Positions 1 through 8,726 of a stretch of 64,000 bases of DNA are shown one piece after another. The notes beneath the pieces were generated by a model. That model was not told the DNA's origin and searched no databases. It saw only the letters and a program-made list of their open reading frames with translations. A program made the position numbers and the translations under genes. Source of the stretch: Candidatus Sumerlaeota bacterium (GTDB lineage: Bacteria; Sumerlaeota; Sumerlaeia; MWCT01; JAUWMI01); contig JAUWMI010000001.1 of assembly GCA_030613245.1 (NCBI GenBank), positions 124,001 through 188,000 of the forward strand, in the 5' to 3' direction. Positions within the stretch are counted from its first letter, which is position 1. Each line of letters opens with the position of its first letter.

Positions 1-1
1 G

Positions 2-1396
2 ACGCCGGAGGTCTTTATTGACTTTAATAGTACGGGGAGTGAGGTCAAAATCTATATCTTGAATGTGTTCTTTGAATTTGAATACCGCGCCAAGACTATG
101 CGTATCGGTACGGGACGGGTGACGGCGGATGTGGAGGGACACTACAGCGGTTCGACGCTCTACGAAAATCCAGCGTCCCTGATCTGGTTCTTGTTGACTC
201 ACGTAGATTTCATGGGACTAAGCGGCGACTACCTCGATGTCGATTCTTTCGTGGCCGCACAGGCAGAGCTTACCAATCGTGGATATAAGTTCGCGCGTCG
301 CATCGGAGATCGCATTCAAATACGGGAACTCCTGGCGGAAGCGGTATGGCAGTGCCGATGCAGGCTTTATTTCGAAGGCGGGAAGTACAGGCTGAAGTTC
401 CGTCCGTTGGGACCGGCCGGTCTCTTTTCGCCCGGTCTGAGCGTGTTCACTTTCGACAAGACGAACATGCTTGAGCCGATCCTCACGAAAATGCGCTCGC
501 ATACTACGGAGCTGGCGAATCAGATCACCATAAACTACGACGAGAACAACAACGGCGACGGATTCCTGCGGTCGCACCAGGTAAGCGACCCGAGCAGTGT
601 CGATCGCTCATGGGGAGAACGTCCCGTCACGAAGTATGCCCGCTGGCATGCGCACAAGAATTCAACCGTCATCGCTGATCTGGCCGCATTCCTTGTCCAG
701 CTCCTTTCCTACAAGCACAACTTCGTGATGGTCGACACTCCGCTGCTCTGTTCGCATCTTGAGCGGTGCGACGTCGTCACGATAGACCATCCCGAATCCG
801 AACTGAACAACATCCCGGGCGAGATTATACACACCTCCAGGATAGCTCCGCATCGCCTGCAATTCATGATCGATACCATCGGGGCGCATATGTATGCTTA
901 CTGGTACGATGGCAACAACTACATTCTGATCTCCCCGGGGCGGACGATGATGTACTTCGTCGTCGAGGGCGAACTCCTGGGCACGCTCGACTGGCAGGGC
1001 AATTTGACGCTGCGCGGATCCTATGAGCAGAATCAGAAGTCTAAAGTGACGAATTTCACCGAGCCGGTGAAATACATACCGGCCCCGGATCCCGGGCTGC
1101 CACTGGGTTTCCATCACGTGCTGGCGTTCAATATGAAACGATCGCCCACTTATGGCTGGGCCATGCTCTGGTTCCATGGAAAGACATGGAACGACCCGGA
1201 GAAAAGACGCCTCACGATCGCCTCCAAGGTGAAGACGAACCATCCGCTTACCGCAACCGCGACGGACTTCATAACGAATTCCGAAGACCAATGGATTCGA
1301 TTTGCAGTTGACGGTACGAACGTCGTTGCCGAATATAATCACACCGATAAGACATTCTACTTAAAAGGAGGACTTCAGACCAATGCGATACTTTAA
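2..1396 (+). CDS. Phage-like tail tip/hub protein, 5' end outside window
   Basis: The frame is open from base 2 with no stop, so this is the 3' part of a longer gene; the ATG at 59 is internal. The visible 464 residues look like the central and C-terminal part of a tailed-phage tip/host-specificity (gpJ-like) or tail-hub protein: mixed beta-rich sequence, a stretch giving tail-protein-style phrases such as DQVVTIDHPE-like DVVTIDHPESELN near two thirds of its length, and a C-terminal domain ending in VAEYNHTDKTFYLKGG. The stop overlaps the start of the next gene by 14 bp, as is usual inside phage tail modules, and the next gene looks like a tail fibre. It may belong to a prophage, a tailocin or a remnant; nothing else of the phage lies in the window. 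The assignment rests on overall look and context, not on a diagnostic motif. Confidence 0.6.
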   Translation, partial: TPEVFIDFNSTGSEVKIYILNVFFEFEYRAKTMRIGTGRVTADVEGHYSGSTLYENPASLIWFLLTHVDFMGLSGDYLDVDSFVAAQAELTNRGYKFARRIGDRIQIRELLAEAVWQCRCRLYFEGGKYRLKFRPLGPAGLFSPGLSVFTFDKTNMLEPILTKMRSHTTELANQITINYDENNNGDGFLRSHQVSDPSSVDRSWGERPVTKYARWHAHKNSTVIADLAAFLVQLLSYKHNFVMVDTPLLCSHLERCDVVTIDHPESELNNIPGEIIHTSRIAPHRLQFMIDTIGAHMYAYWYDGNNYILISPGRTMMYFVVEGELLGTLDWQGNLTLRGSYEQNQKSKVTNFTEPVKYIPAPDPGLPLGFHHVLAFNMKRSPTYGWAMLWFHGKTWNDPEKRRLTIASKVKTNHPLTATATDFITNSEDQWIRFAVDGTNVVAEYNHTDKTFYLKGGLQTNAIL

Positions 1397-4300
1397 GGTC
1401 ATTTTTAACATCATTATATTGATGCTTTTAACGTTGCCAGGGATAGCACAGACGCTGACGCCTGAGCTGAGCCTGACCACTCCATCGGGGGGTATAGAGG
1501 ACGACAAGGCAAAGATCTGGCGCAGTGATGGTGGGATCATGTATCTGAAGGACGATGAAAATACGACTAAATCGCTGACTGATCTGGTCACCGCAGGCGT
1601 AACGGATCACGGTGTCCTGACAGGGCTGGCAGATGATGACCACACAAACTACCATACCGCTGCACGACATACAGCTGGGCACACAGCCACGTATAATATG
1701 GATTTGCCGATTGACGTGACACAACAGGCGCACGCCACGCTGGGCGGTCATTTGACTGACGACGACATCCACTTCAAGCGTGAGATGTGTAAAGTCTACG
1801 TGGCGAAGGGCGGCACCGGACAGTATAGCAGCATCCAGACCGCCCTTGATAATATTTCAGATGCCGGCGCAGCCAAACCCTATATCGTCTATGTGGCTCC
1901 TGGAGTTTACAATGAGCAAATCAAGCTGAGCAAAAGCTATATCTCTATCGTCGGCACACAACCGGCGGGTGCGAAGATAACCGAAACGCAAGCTTCCGGC
2001 GTCACTATCACCCACGAATCCACCGGCGTGGATGACGATCTCATGACTCTGGATATCGCAAGCAGCGGTTCGACAAATCTCGCCGGAATAGTAATTGCCA
2101 ATGTCACAATAAAAAACACGCAGACAACCGGATACGGCTCGATGCAGGCTGCGGTTACCATAGGGCGCGGTGATCCCTATGGACGTACGCACGAGATCCT
2201 GTTCATGAACTGCAATTTTTACGGCGAGGACAAAACGATCTATATTGAGACGGGCAATCCGATTTTCCAAAACTGCTATATAGAGGGCAATCACAATGTT
2301 GTATGTATTGAAGACGACTCTGTCTTTGAACGCGTCCATTTTTATTGCCATGATTTGGATCCGACAAGCGGCAATCTTCTTGTTGGCCGAACCGGTGGCA
2401 CGTCTTTCACATCCAGATTTATAAACTGCGTGTTTGACACGAAGGTCACTGCGACAGTAGAAGGTGTCGGCGAATGGAAAGCTGACAATGCAGTCTGCTA
2501 TTTTTATGGCTGTTATGTGATGCCGAATGCAGACAATGCCTGCTGGAGCTCCAACGGGCATACAGGAGTGATGTATTTTTTCAACACGAATGGGACGGGA
2601 TGGCCATCAAGCTACGTGGGATGGATGTCACAGCAGAAACTCGTGGCAGGCAATGATCCGGGTTATAGCAGCTTTTTTGCGGATAATGACCAGACCAAAG
2701 TGCAAAGGGCACACGTTATTGTCTCATGGGATAAGGCAGGCGGCTTACAGCAATCTGATCTCCACCAGGTTAATATCGGTATGGGTACTGGTGGCGTACA
2801 GCAGCAGTTGGCAGAAGATTATGACCAAACCGATTCTCGGTTTGTCCGAAAAGTTACGGGAACTCAAGCGACTGGCGAGTATAGCTCGCGCGGTGCTCTC
2901 ATGGAAATTGAGCATAAAGCTAGCTCCGCAGCGGGCGAAAAAAACGATGCTGTACTATTGGCGCTCAAGAACACAAAGGGCGATGCAGGCGGCTGGACAG
3001 AGGGCGCAGTTGGCAACGTCATAGAATACGATCTTGATGGGATGCTGAAATTTGTGCTCAATAAAGACGGCGACATGCGCACCAGCGGGAGCATTACATC
3101 TTCAGCGGACAACGTGGTTGTGGTGGACAAGGGCGGAGCTGGGGACTACACTACGATACAGGCAGCGATAGATTCGATTAGTGACTCAGCGTCGGACAAT
3201 CCCTATGTGGTATTGGTCATGCCAGGGGTGTATGAGGAGCATGTTTCCATAGTTGACAAAGATTATATCGCAGTCGTTGGTGTTGATAGGGAAAAATGTA
3301 TAATTGAATATGAGCGTACAGATAGCACCTGGGTTTTTCAGCTTCGCACTAGCGTAGAGGCAAGTATGTCAAATATTAGTCTTGCCAATCTTACAATTAA
3401 AAACACTAACGCTTTTGGTGGTGGAGGTCAACCTGCACAAATAGCTCTTAAGATAGGTTACGGCGTGACTGGCGCCGAACCGGTCACAGATATATATATC
3501 CGCAACTGTTCTTTCTACGGATATCAAGATACGGTTTTCTGCTATCCCAACTCAGAAGTAACTTTTGAGAACTGTTATATATACGGCGGTTTTGATATCG
3601 CTTCCTGTTGGGATTCAGAAGTTGTATTCAAAAATTGTTATTTTAATATAGACCATACAACTGGAAAGAGTGCGCTCTATCTCGACTTAGATCCCACACG
3701 CACCGTAACGGTTTTTAACTGCCACTTTGAGTCAGAAGATACCTACTCTCACGAGAGTGCTTGTGACATACAAAACGATGATGCAACTGTTTATTTTCTA
3801 GGCAATTATATTGGAAAGAATATGACTGATGGAATATTTTATGAATCTGGTATCACGGGAGCTGTAGCTTATATTGCGGGCAATTATGGTGATGATATAG
3901 ATTATAGTCAATATTGCACGGGACTCGACACTACTTACGGCGATGGTACATTCAAGGGCGGCCTCAACGTCGGCACTGCCACGGGCGCGGAGGCGGGTGA
4001 CGGCAAGTTCAGCGGGGATATAACGATTGAAGGCAACGATTTAATCTTTGATGGGGACGGTGCAAGCATTGATGTGCCCGATGCAAGTGCGGACACCACT
4101 CTCTACATCAAAAACAGTGACGGCACGTTTGAAGCGCATCTGAATGTTGAAAACTCTATCACCTGGAAAGGTGGGGTGGTTGGCTACGGGCAAATGACTA
4201 TAAGCGGGACTACCTATGTCATTAGGGGTAACAGTGCAAGCGATGTGACTATCGGGATTGACAATATGGGAGCTGGCAGAGCCGACCTTGACGTGGATCG

Positions 4301-4475
4301 GGCAATTGGTCTGGGTGATTACACCGGCGGCAAACCTGCGGCTGCTGTAGCGTATCGTGGTCAGCTTGTATTTGAGGAAGGCGGTACGGGAGTGAGCGAC
4401 GCGCTCTACATCTGCATCAAGGATTCGGGCGATGGGTACACGTGGAAGTTAATCGCCGACGAAAACACACCATAA
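1383..4475 (+). CDS. Tail-fibre/spike-like protein with two pectinesterase-like beta-helix domains and a signal peptide
   Basis: 1030 residues. ATG at 1383 follows AAAAGGAGG at proper spacing. Residues 1-23 form a Sec-type signal peptide (MRYFKVIFNIIILMLL then IAQ), odd for a phage fibre. Residues 76-90 (HGVLTGLADDDHTNY) are typical of phage tail fibres, as is the C-terminal stretch with GGKPAAAVAYRGQLVFEEG. Between them lie two right-handed beta-helix units, each opening with a similar phrase: VYVAKGGTGQY near residue 138 and VVVVDKGGAGDY near 578. Both resemble pectin methylesterases. The second keeps a YQDT motif near 713 and a following GFD near 736, where PMEs carry catalytic residues; the first has EDKT and GNHN instead and is probably inactive. 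Likely a receptor-binding or glycan-degrading spike, or a host surface protein built from tail-fibre parts. Confidence 0.75.
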   Translation: MRYFKVIFNIIILMLLTLPGIAQTLTPELSLTTPSGGIEDDKAKIWRSDGGIMYLKDDENTTKSLTDLVTAGVTDHGVLTGLADDDHTNYHTAARHTAGHTATYNMDLPIDVTQQAHATLGGHLTDDDIHFKREMCKVYVAKGGTGQYSSIQTALDNISDAGAAKPYIVYVAPGVYNEQIKLSKSYISIVGTQPAGAKITETQASGVTITHESTGVDDDLMTLDIASSGSTNLAGIVIANVTIKNTQTTGYGSMQAAVTIGRGDPYGRTHEILFMNCNFYGEDKTIYIETGNPIFQNCYIEGNHNVVCIEDDSVFERVHFYCHDLDPTSGNLLVGRTGGTSFTSRFINCVFDTKVTATVEGVGEWKADNAVCYFYGCYVMPNADNACWSSNGHTGVMYFFNTNGTGWPSSYVGWMSQQKLVAGNDPGYSSFFADNDQTKVQRAHVIVSWDKAGGLQQSDLHQVNIGMGTGGVQQQLAEDYDQTDSRFVRKVTGTQATGEYSSRGALMEIEHKASSAAGEKNDAVLLALKNTKGDAGGWTEGAVGNVIEYDLDGMLKFVLNKDGDMRTSGSITSSADNVVVVDKGGAGDYTTIQAAIDSISDSASDNPYVVLVMPGVYEEHVSIVDKDYIAVVGVDREKCIIEYERTDSTWVFQLRTSVEASMSNISLANLTIKNTNAFGGGGQPAQIALKIGYGVTGAEPVTDIYIRNCSFYGYQDTVFCYPNSEVTFENCYIYGGFDIASCWDSEVVFKNCYFNIDHTTGKSALYLDLDPTRTVTVFNCHFESEDTYSHESACDIQNDDATVYFLGNYIGKNMTDGIFYESGITGAVAYIAGNYGDDIDYSQYCTGLDTTYGDGTFKGGLNVGTATGAEAGDGKFSGDITIEGNDLIFDGDGASIDVPDASADTTLYIKNSDGTFEAHLNVENSITWKGGVVGYGQMTISGTTYVIRGNSASDVTIGIDNMGAGRADLDVDRAIGLGDYTGGKPAAAVAYRGQLVFEEGGTGVSDALYICIKDSGDGYTWKLIADENTP

Positions 4476-4502
4476 GTGTATGAGAAATAAAGGAGGGTTA
4501 GC

Positions 4503-4640
4503 ATGGGTTACAACATACGGGGCAAGCGTGACGGCTCGGGGCCTCACAAGGATTCATTCCGCCGTACAGATGAGGGCAAGACTATTGGTCGCCGCGGAGC
4601 AGTATGTAAAGAGCCGCCAACGCCAAAGAAGAAGCCGTAA
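4503..4640 (+). CDS. Small basic protein of the tail module (45 aa)
   Basis: A 45-codon frame starts with ATG at 4503, preceded by AAAGGAGG at ideal spacing, 27 bp after the tail-fibre stop. The product begins MGYNIRGKRDGSGPHKDS and is rich in Lys, Arg and Gly, with no signal peptide or membrane segment. Small proteins with an RGKRDGSGP-like start occur near tail genes in metagenomic contigs as far as I recall, but I cannot name a function. A longer overlapping frame at 4480-4686 lacks a well-placed ribosome site and is less likely. The perfect Shine-Dalgarno and operon position are the main support. Confidence 0.6.
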   Translation: MGYNIRGKRDGSGPHKDSFRRTDEGKTIGRRGAVCKEPPTPKKKP

Positions 4641-4721
4641 AAACGACAGCCAGCCGGGCAATTATCGGTCGTTTAACGGTCGTTAAAGGCGAAGAAAAAG
4701 CGAATGTTTTTCCGTCTCTTC

Positions 4722-5072
4722 CTAACTGGTAGGTTGCAAGATTTTTTTTGCCAAACTCCTGTTCATTTTTGCCAAACCTAATTGCAAGCTACAGTCTGTA
4801 AAATCGGTTTTCTGAGCTGGCAGCTCCTCACCCGCATCAGCATACGCACCCACAGGGTCGAGGTGCAGATAGCCACTGCTTTGCGTTGGCTCGCCAATCG
4901 GCCCAGCAATTCCAGGAATAACCCACTTAGAGTTGTCAATAGTCCCGGCATTGAATTCGTCAGAGAAGAGGAGTGTAGCCGGCAGGGCTGGCTGAAATGC
5001 ACTGCAGATGAGCACCAGGCATGCGGTTGCAAGAACGAAAAAAATTGCATTCGTGTGGTTCATGATTTTCAC
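4722..5072 (-). pseudogene. Truncated secreted LamG/GH16-like protein
   Basis: The frame begins with a signal peptide (HTNAIFFVLATACLVLICSAF, then LPA) followed by LLFSDEFNAGTIDNSKW, the usual opening of a concanavalin A-like (LamG, GH16 or DUF1080-type) domain. After about 70 residues of mature protein the sequence stops, whereas such domains need about 180. The last 14 residues come from a 21-bp period (TTTTTGCCAAAC at 4745 and again at 4766) and look unrelated to the fold. The truncated end faces the phage-like module, so the gene may have been cut by its insertion or by a deletion at its edge. It may still be expressed as a short exported peptide. Confidence 0.5.
4745..4777. repeat. Short direct repeat at the module boundary
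   Basis: TTTTTGCCAAAC occurs at 4745-4756 and 4766-4777, exactly 21 bp apart, in the 3' end of the truncated gene and next to the end of the tail module. It could be chance, a local duplication or a scar of an insertion. I see no copy elsewhere that would make it an attachment site. Confidence 0.3.
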
Positions 5073-5448
5073 CGCCTTTTATACAGGTTTTAATACTGGT
5101 ATTAGGCTTCATTTAGTAATCCTTAGCGAAAATGTCAAGCGGAAAAACGTCAAAGCAGACTGGAAAAGATCTCGAGAGTCCAGTCAGTCGCATCACATTT
5201 TTCTCGCTCACGGCAAAGGCAAGTTAGATGATGAACAGAGGGTCCAAGACTAAGGAGGGCATGCTTTATAAGTCTCTCATGATAGGCCTCTTTATCACTT
5301 ATAACCTCAGATTTTTGAATGTGAAATAAGGTTGACGCTCATCCAATAAGCGATATAATTTAAAAGAGAGAGACGGTAGTTTCTTACTCCTGCTGCCGTT
5401 GCTGATCCTGTGGTGCATGATGATAAGAGTACTCGTAGAGGCTGAAGC
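5073..5448. other. Intergenic region upstream of the kinase-like gene
   Basis: No convincing gene. It separates the divergent truncated secreted gene and the kinase-like gene and holds the promoter listed at 5332-5359. The roughly 90 bp between that promoter and the start codon show no clear riboswitch or attenuator. Confidence 0.5.
5332..5359 (+). promoter_or_regulatory. Sigma-70-type promoter of the kinase-like gene
   Basis: TTGACG (5332-5337), a 16-bp spacer and a perfect TATAAT (5354-5359). It points into the gene starting at 5449, leaving a leader of about 80 nt. Confidence 0.6.
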
Positions 5449-8400
5449 ATGAGCGCGTTGCCCTTATTAATGCTTATTTATTGTCTGTATTTGTCCGTCA
5501 TCTTTTTTGCCTTTCTTCATCTCTATCATCTCAATCCTAGGCGCTATTTTTTGTTCTGGACACTGGGATGGCTCGCCCTCTTTTTCCGTCTTGCTTTCGA
5601 ATTGTCAGGTTATTACTACCCGGCTGCGCAATCATGGCCGTTCCTCACCTACTTCTGTAATGGGTTAAACACCACTCTGTTTTTCTGGGGTGGATTGCTG
5701 TTCATCGGTCGGGGGAAGAAGGAGGTGCTCTTTCACAGTAGCCTGGCAATTATTTTTTTCTGGTCTGTCATAGCGACTTTCGGCGTGAGCAACTTGCTCT
5801 CCGTCCAGAGTTTTGCCTACATGGCATTTCTTGCGGCATTGAATATATTCATTGGCTTGCTGATGTTCTACAACGGGCAGAAAAGGGCCCTCTTTGGAGC
5901 CAGTGTGCTCGGTATGGTTTTTGTCATCTGGGGATTGGATAAGATACTCCAGCCGATTCTCTATCTCGTGGATATTCGGACCCCGTATGGCTATATTTTT
6001 GGTGGGGTGCTGGCGTTTCTGCTGGCGTTCTTCATGATTCTCTTGCTGGTAGAGGAAAGCCGCCAGGAACTCACACGGTCGGAGGAGAAGTGGCGCCGCT
6101 TTTTTGAGAAGGCGAGTGACGCAATGTACGTCTTTGATCCGCACAGCGGGCGTTTACTGGATGCAAATGTAAAAGCGCAAGAAATGAGCGGGTATTCGAG
6201 AGAGGAGCTGCTTCAGCTTGCCCTGCCCGATCTCCATCCCGCGACGGATAGTCACATCGCACAGACCGTCCTGGAGGACTATAGGAGCGGCAAAATCGGC
6301 GAGAAGGTCGAAGATATCCACGAAGACAGACGGAAGAATGGCTCGATCGGAACGGTTAGCGTCACGCGCAGTGTGGTGGATTACAATGGGCGGGAAGCAA
6401 TTATGGCAACGGTGCGCGACGTCTCCGAGAAGCACCAGGCAGAAGAAGAAATTCATAAGCAGCTGCAGCGGGTTGTGGTCCTGAACAAGATTAGCCAGGC
6501 GCTGAGCTCCACTCTGAAGCCCGAGGAGCTGTACCAGATCATCTTTGATCAGGTCAGCCAGGTGATTTCTACAGATGCGTTCTTCATTGATCTTTACGAT
6601 GAACAGCAGCGGCGGACTCGTGGTGTGTTCTATATTGACATGATTAATGGGAAGAAAACGCGGGTGAGCCCGCCCGGTTCGCTGCGGACAATCATGGGTG
6701 AGATCTACGAGCCAATTATTCTGAAGAAACGTCCACTGCTGGAATTGCGCGAGCCGCGTGCAGAGGCTGATTCAAATCGCCGTCCGTTTGGCGACGTCAC
6801 ACACCGTTCAGCCTCTCTCATGTATGTCCCCATGGTCTCACAAGATCGAGTCATTGGTGTAATATCAGCACAAAGCTACGAGTACAATGTGTATGACCAA
6901 TCCCAGATAGACCTCCTGACTAATATTGCAAACATGGCCGCTGCTGCTATTGAGAATGCCCATCTCTTTCAGGCCGAGCGAGAGCAATCTGAGAAGACGA
7001 GGTTCATTAGCGAGCTCAGTCAGCTCATTAATGCAACGTTCGAGACGAGGGAGGTCTTTCAGCAAGTCTACCAACTCCTGCCGGCGTATATGAAGGTGAG
7101 CCGGGCAACTATCTTGCTCTACGATCCGACTATCCAGAAGCTGGTAGACCACGAGGCTCCTCGTAATGATTGGCCAGAAGAGTTGGCACTTGCTGAACCC
7201 CAGGATTGTTATTACAGCATATCGGGGCTCTGTTTCTCTACCGGTCGGTCGCTTATTGAAAATGATTGCCGCACTAGCAGAATTATCCCTGAAAAATGGG
7301 TGAACGCCTTGCAGTTGAAATCTACCATGGCGGTGCCAATTATCTCCCGCAAGGGCGCGCTCGGGGTATTGCGGGTAGACGACTGCGAGCACTACGACCG
7401 TTTCACCCAGGAGCACGTGGAATTCTTGGAGCTAATCAGTCAGCAACTTGCGGTTGCCCTGGAAAACTCGCGACTCTACAATAGCGTGAAGAAGTCGGAG
7501 CAAAAATATTGCCACCTGATTGAACATTGCAATGCAGGCATCGTCATTGTAAAAGACAACCGGTTCCAATACGTCAATAAAACGTTTCTCACCATGACCG
7601 GTTATCGGCTGGATGAGCTTATGGCTCTTGGGATTTTTGACATTGCGGCGCCTGAGGATCGGGAATTCTTGCGACAGCGGTATGAAGAACGATTGAAAGG
7701 GCATGATGTTCCGTCGCGATACAGTTTCAAGGCCGTGCGGAAGGATGGAAGCCGGATTCATATGGAAGCCGACGTCTCGGTTGTTCAGTTTGGCGACGCG
7801 CAGGCCACAATGGGGGTTATCCGCGACATCACTGAGAAGAAGCAAATGGAGCGAAAGCTCGTACAAGTGGAGCGCATGCGCAGTATTGGCACTCTAGCTG
7901 GGGGACTGGCGTCTGACTTCAACAATATCTTTGGTTTGATCCTTTCGCAAACATCCTACCTAAAAATGATTCTCGAGCCGGGGTCGAAAATCTCCCTCTA
8001 CATTGACTCTATCGAAGAGGCAACAACGCGTGCTGTGGAATTGACCAAGCAGCTTCTGGTATTCGCTCGCCCAGGCAAGTATGACATTGGCCCCGTGAAT
8101 CTCAATACGGTGGTTGAGGAAAGTTTGTGTGCTGTACAAGGAATTTTGGAGAAAAATCTCATAGTTGAGAAACAGCTGGCCACGGATATCTGGACAGTCA
8201 ATGCAGACGCCGAGCAACTCCAAAAGGTATTGATGAGTATCTACATTAATGCCCAGGAGGCTATGGGTGGCAGTGGGACGATGACCGTGAAAACCCAGAA
8301 TCTGGAGCTTGACGAGCAAATCCTTACCAAACACCCGGATTGTCCACCGGGCAAGTATGCTGCAATTACCGTAACAGATACAGGAATCGGGATAAGTCGT

Positions 8401-8592
8401 GAGGTGATGGAGCGCATCTTCGACCCGTTTTTCACAACTAAGGAACAGACGAAATGTCCTGGCTTGGGGTTGTCTATGGCCTACGGTATCATTCGGTCGC
8501 ACGACGGCATCATTGATGTGGAGAGCGGAATCGATCAGGGCAGCAGCTTCACAATTTATCTTCCAGCCGCTAATACCTCAGCCTCAAAATAG
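5449..8592 (+). CDS. Membrane PAS/GAF histidine kinase-like protein lacking the phosphoacceptor His
   Basis: 1047 residues. Residues 1-205 hold six or seven hydrophobic segments, a membrane sensor. Then a PAS domain (about 210-330), two GAF domains (about 345-505 and 520-680), a second PAS domain (about 690-805), a HisKA-like dimerisation helix (about 810-880) and an HATPase domain (about 915-1040). The H-box reads GTLAGGLASDFNNIF, where the family has AGGIAHDFNNIL: the phosphoacceptor His is Ser822 (codon TCT at 7912-7914). The ATP domain keeps INAQEAM, DTGIG and GLGLS, but the segment before GLGLS reads KCP instead of the usual KGT. It probably cannot autophosphorylate in the normal way and may act as an allosteric partner or be decaying. 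ATG at 5449 has a GAGGCT ribosome site. A response regulator lies convergently downstream. Confidence 0.85.
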   Translation: MSALPLLMLIYCLYLSVIFFAFLHLYHLNPRRYFLFWTLGWLALFFRLAFELSGYYYPAAQSWPFLTYFCNGLNTTLFFWGGLLFIGRGKKEVLFHSSLAIIFFWSVIATFGVSNLLSVQSFAYMAFLAALNIFIGLLMFYNGQKRALFGASVLGMVFVIWGLDKILQPILYLVDIRTPYGYIFGGVLAFLLAFFMILLLVEESRQELTRSEEKWRRFFEKASDAMYVFDPHSGRLLDANVKAQEMSGYSREELLQLALPDLHPATDSHIAQTVLEDYRSGKIGEKVEDIHEDRRKNGSIGTVSVTRSVVDYNGREAIMATVRDVSEKHQAEEEIHKQLQRVVVLNKISQALSSTLKPEELYQIIFDQVSQVISTDAFFIDLYDEQQRRTRGVFYIDMINGKKTRVSPPGSLRTIMGEIYEPIILKKRPLLELREPRAEADSNRRPFGDVTHRSASLMYVPMVSQDRVIGVISAQSYEYNVYDQSQIDLLTNIANMAAAAIENAHLFQAEREQSEKTRFISELSQLINATFETREVFQQVYQLLPAYMKVSRATILLYDPTIQKLVDHEAPRNDWPEELALAEPQDCYYSISGLCFSTGRSLIENDCRTSRIIPEKWVNALQLKSTMAVPIISRKGALGVLRVDDCEHYDRFTQEHVEFLELISQQLAVALENSRLYNSVKKSEQKYCHLIEHCNAGIVIVKDNRFQYVNKTFLTMTGYRLDELMALGIFDIAAPEDREFLRQRYEERLKGHDVPSRYSFKAVRKDGSRIHMEADVSVVQFGDAQATMGVIRDITEKKQMERKLVQVERMRSIGTLAGGLASDFNNIFGLILSQTSYLKMILEPGSKISLYIDSIEEATTRAVELTKQLLVFARPGKYDIGPVNLNTVVEESLCAVQGILEKNLIVEKQLATDIWTVNADAEQLQKVLMSIYINAQEAMGGSGTMTVKTQNLELDEQILTKHPDCPPGKYAAITVTDTGIGISREVMERIFDPFFTTKEQTKCPGLGLSMAYGIIRSHDGIIDVESGIDQGSSFTIYLPAANTSASK

Positions 8593-8726
8593 CCATTCAT
8601 ATTTCCTCATGCCATCGCCCCATAGGCTATGAAATTGCTGAAGTGGCGCCAGACCAAAAAGGCTCCGGCGCTCCGTCATAAGGCAAAAAGTGTATTTGGA
8701 TATCTTCAGATAATCCGAGAAGGCAG

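Noticed and set aside
4480-4686. 68-codon plus-strand frame behind the tail fibre
   Set aside because: It overlaps the 45-codon frame at 4503-4640, which alone has the ribosome site at correct distance and a protein-like composition.
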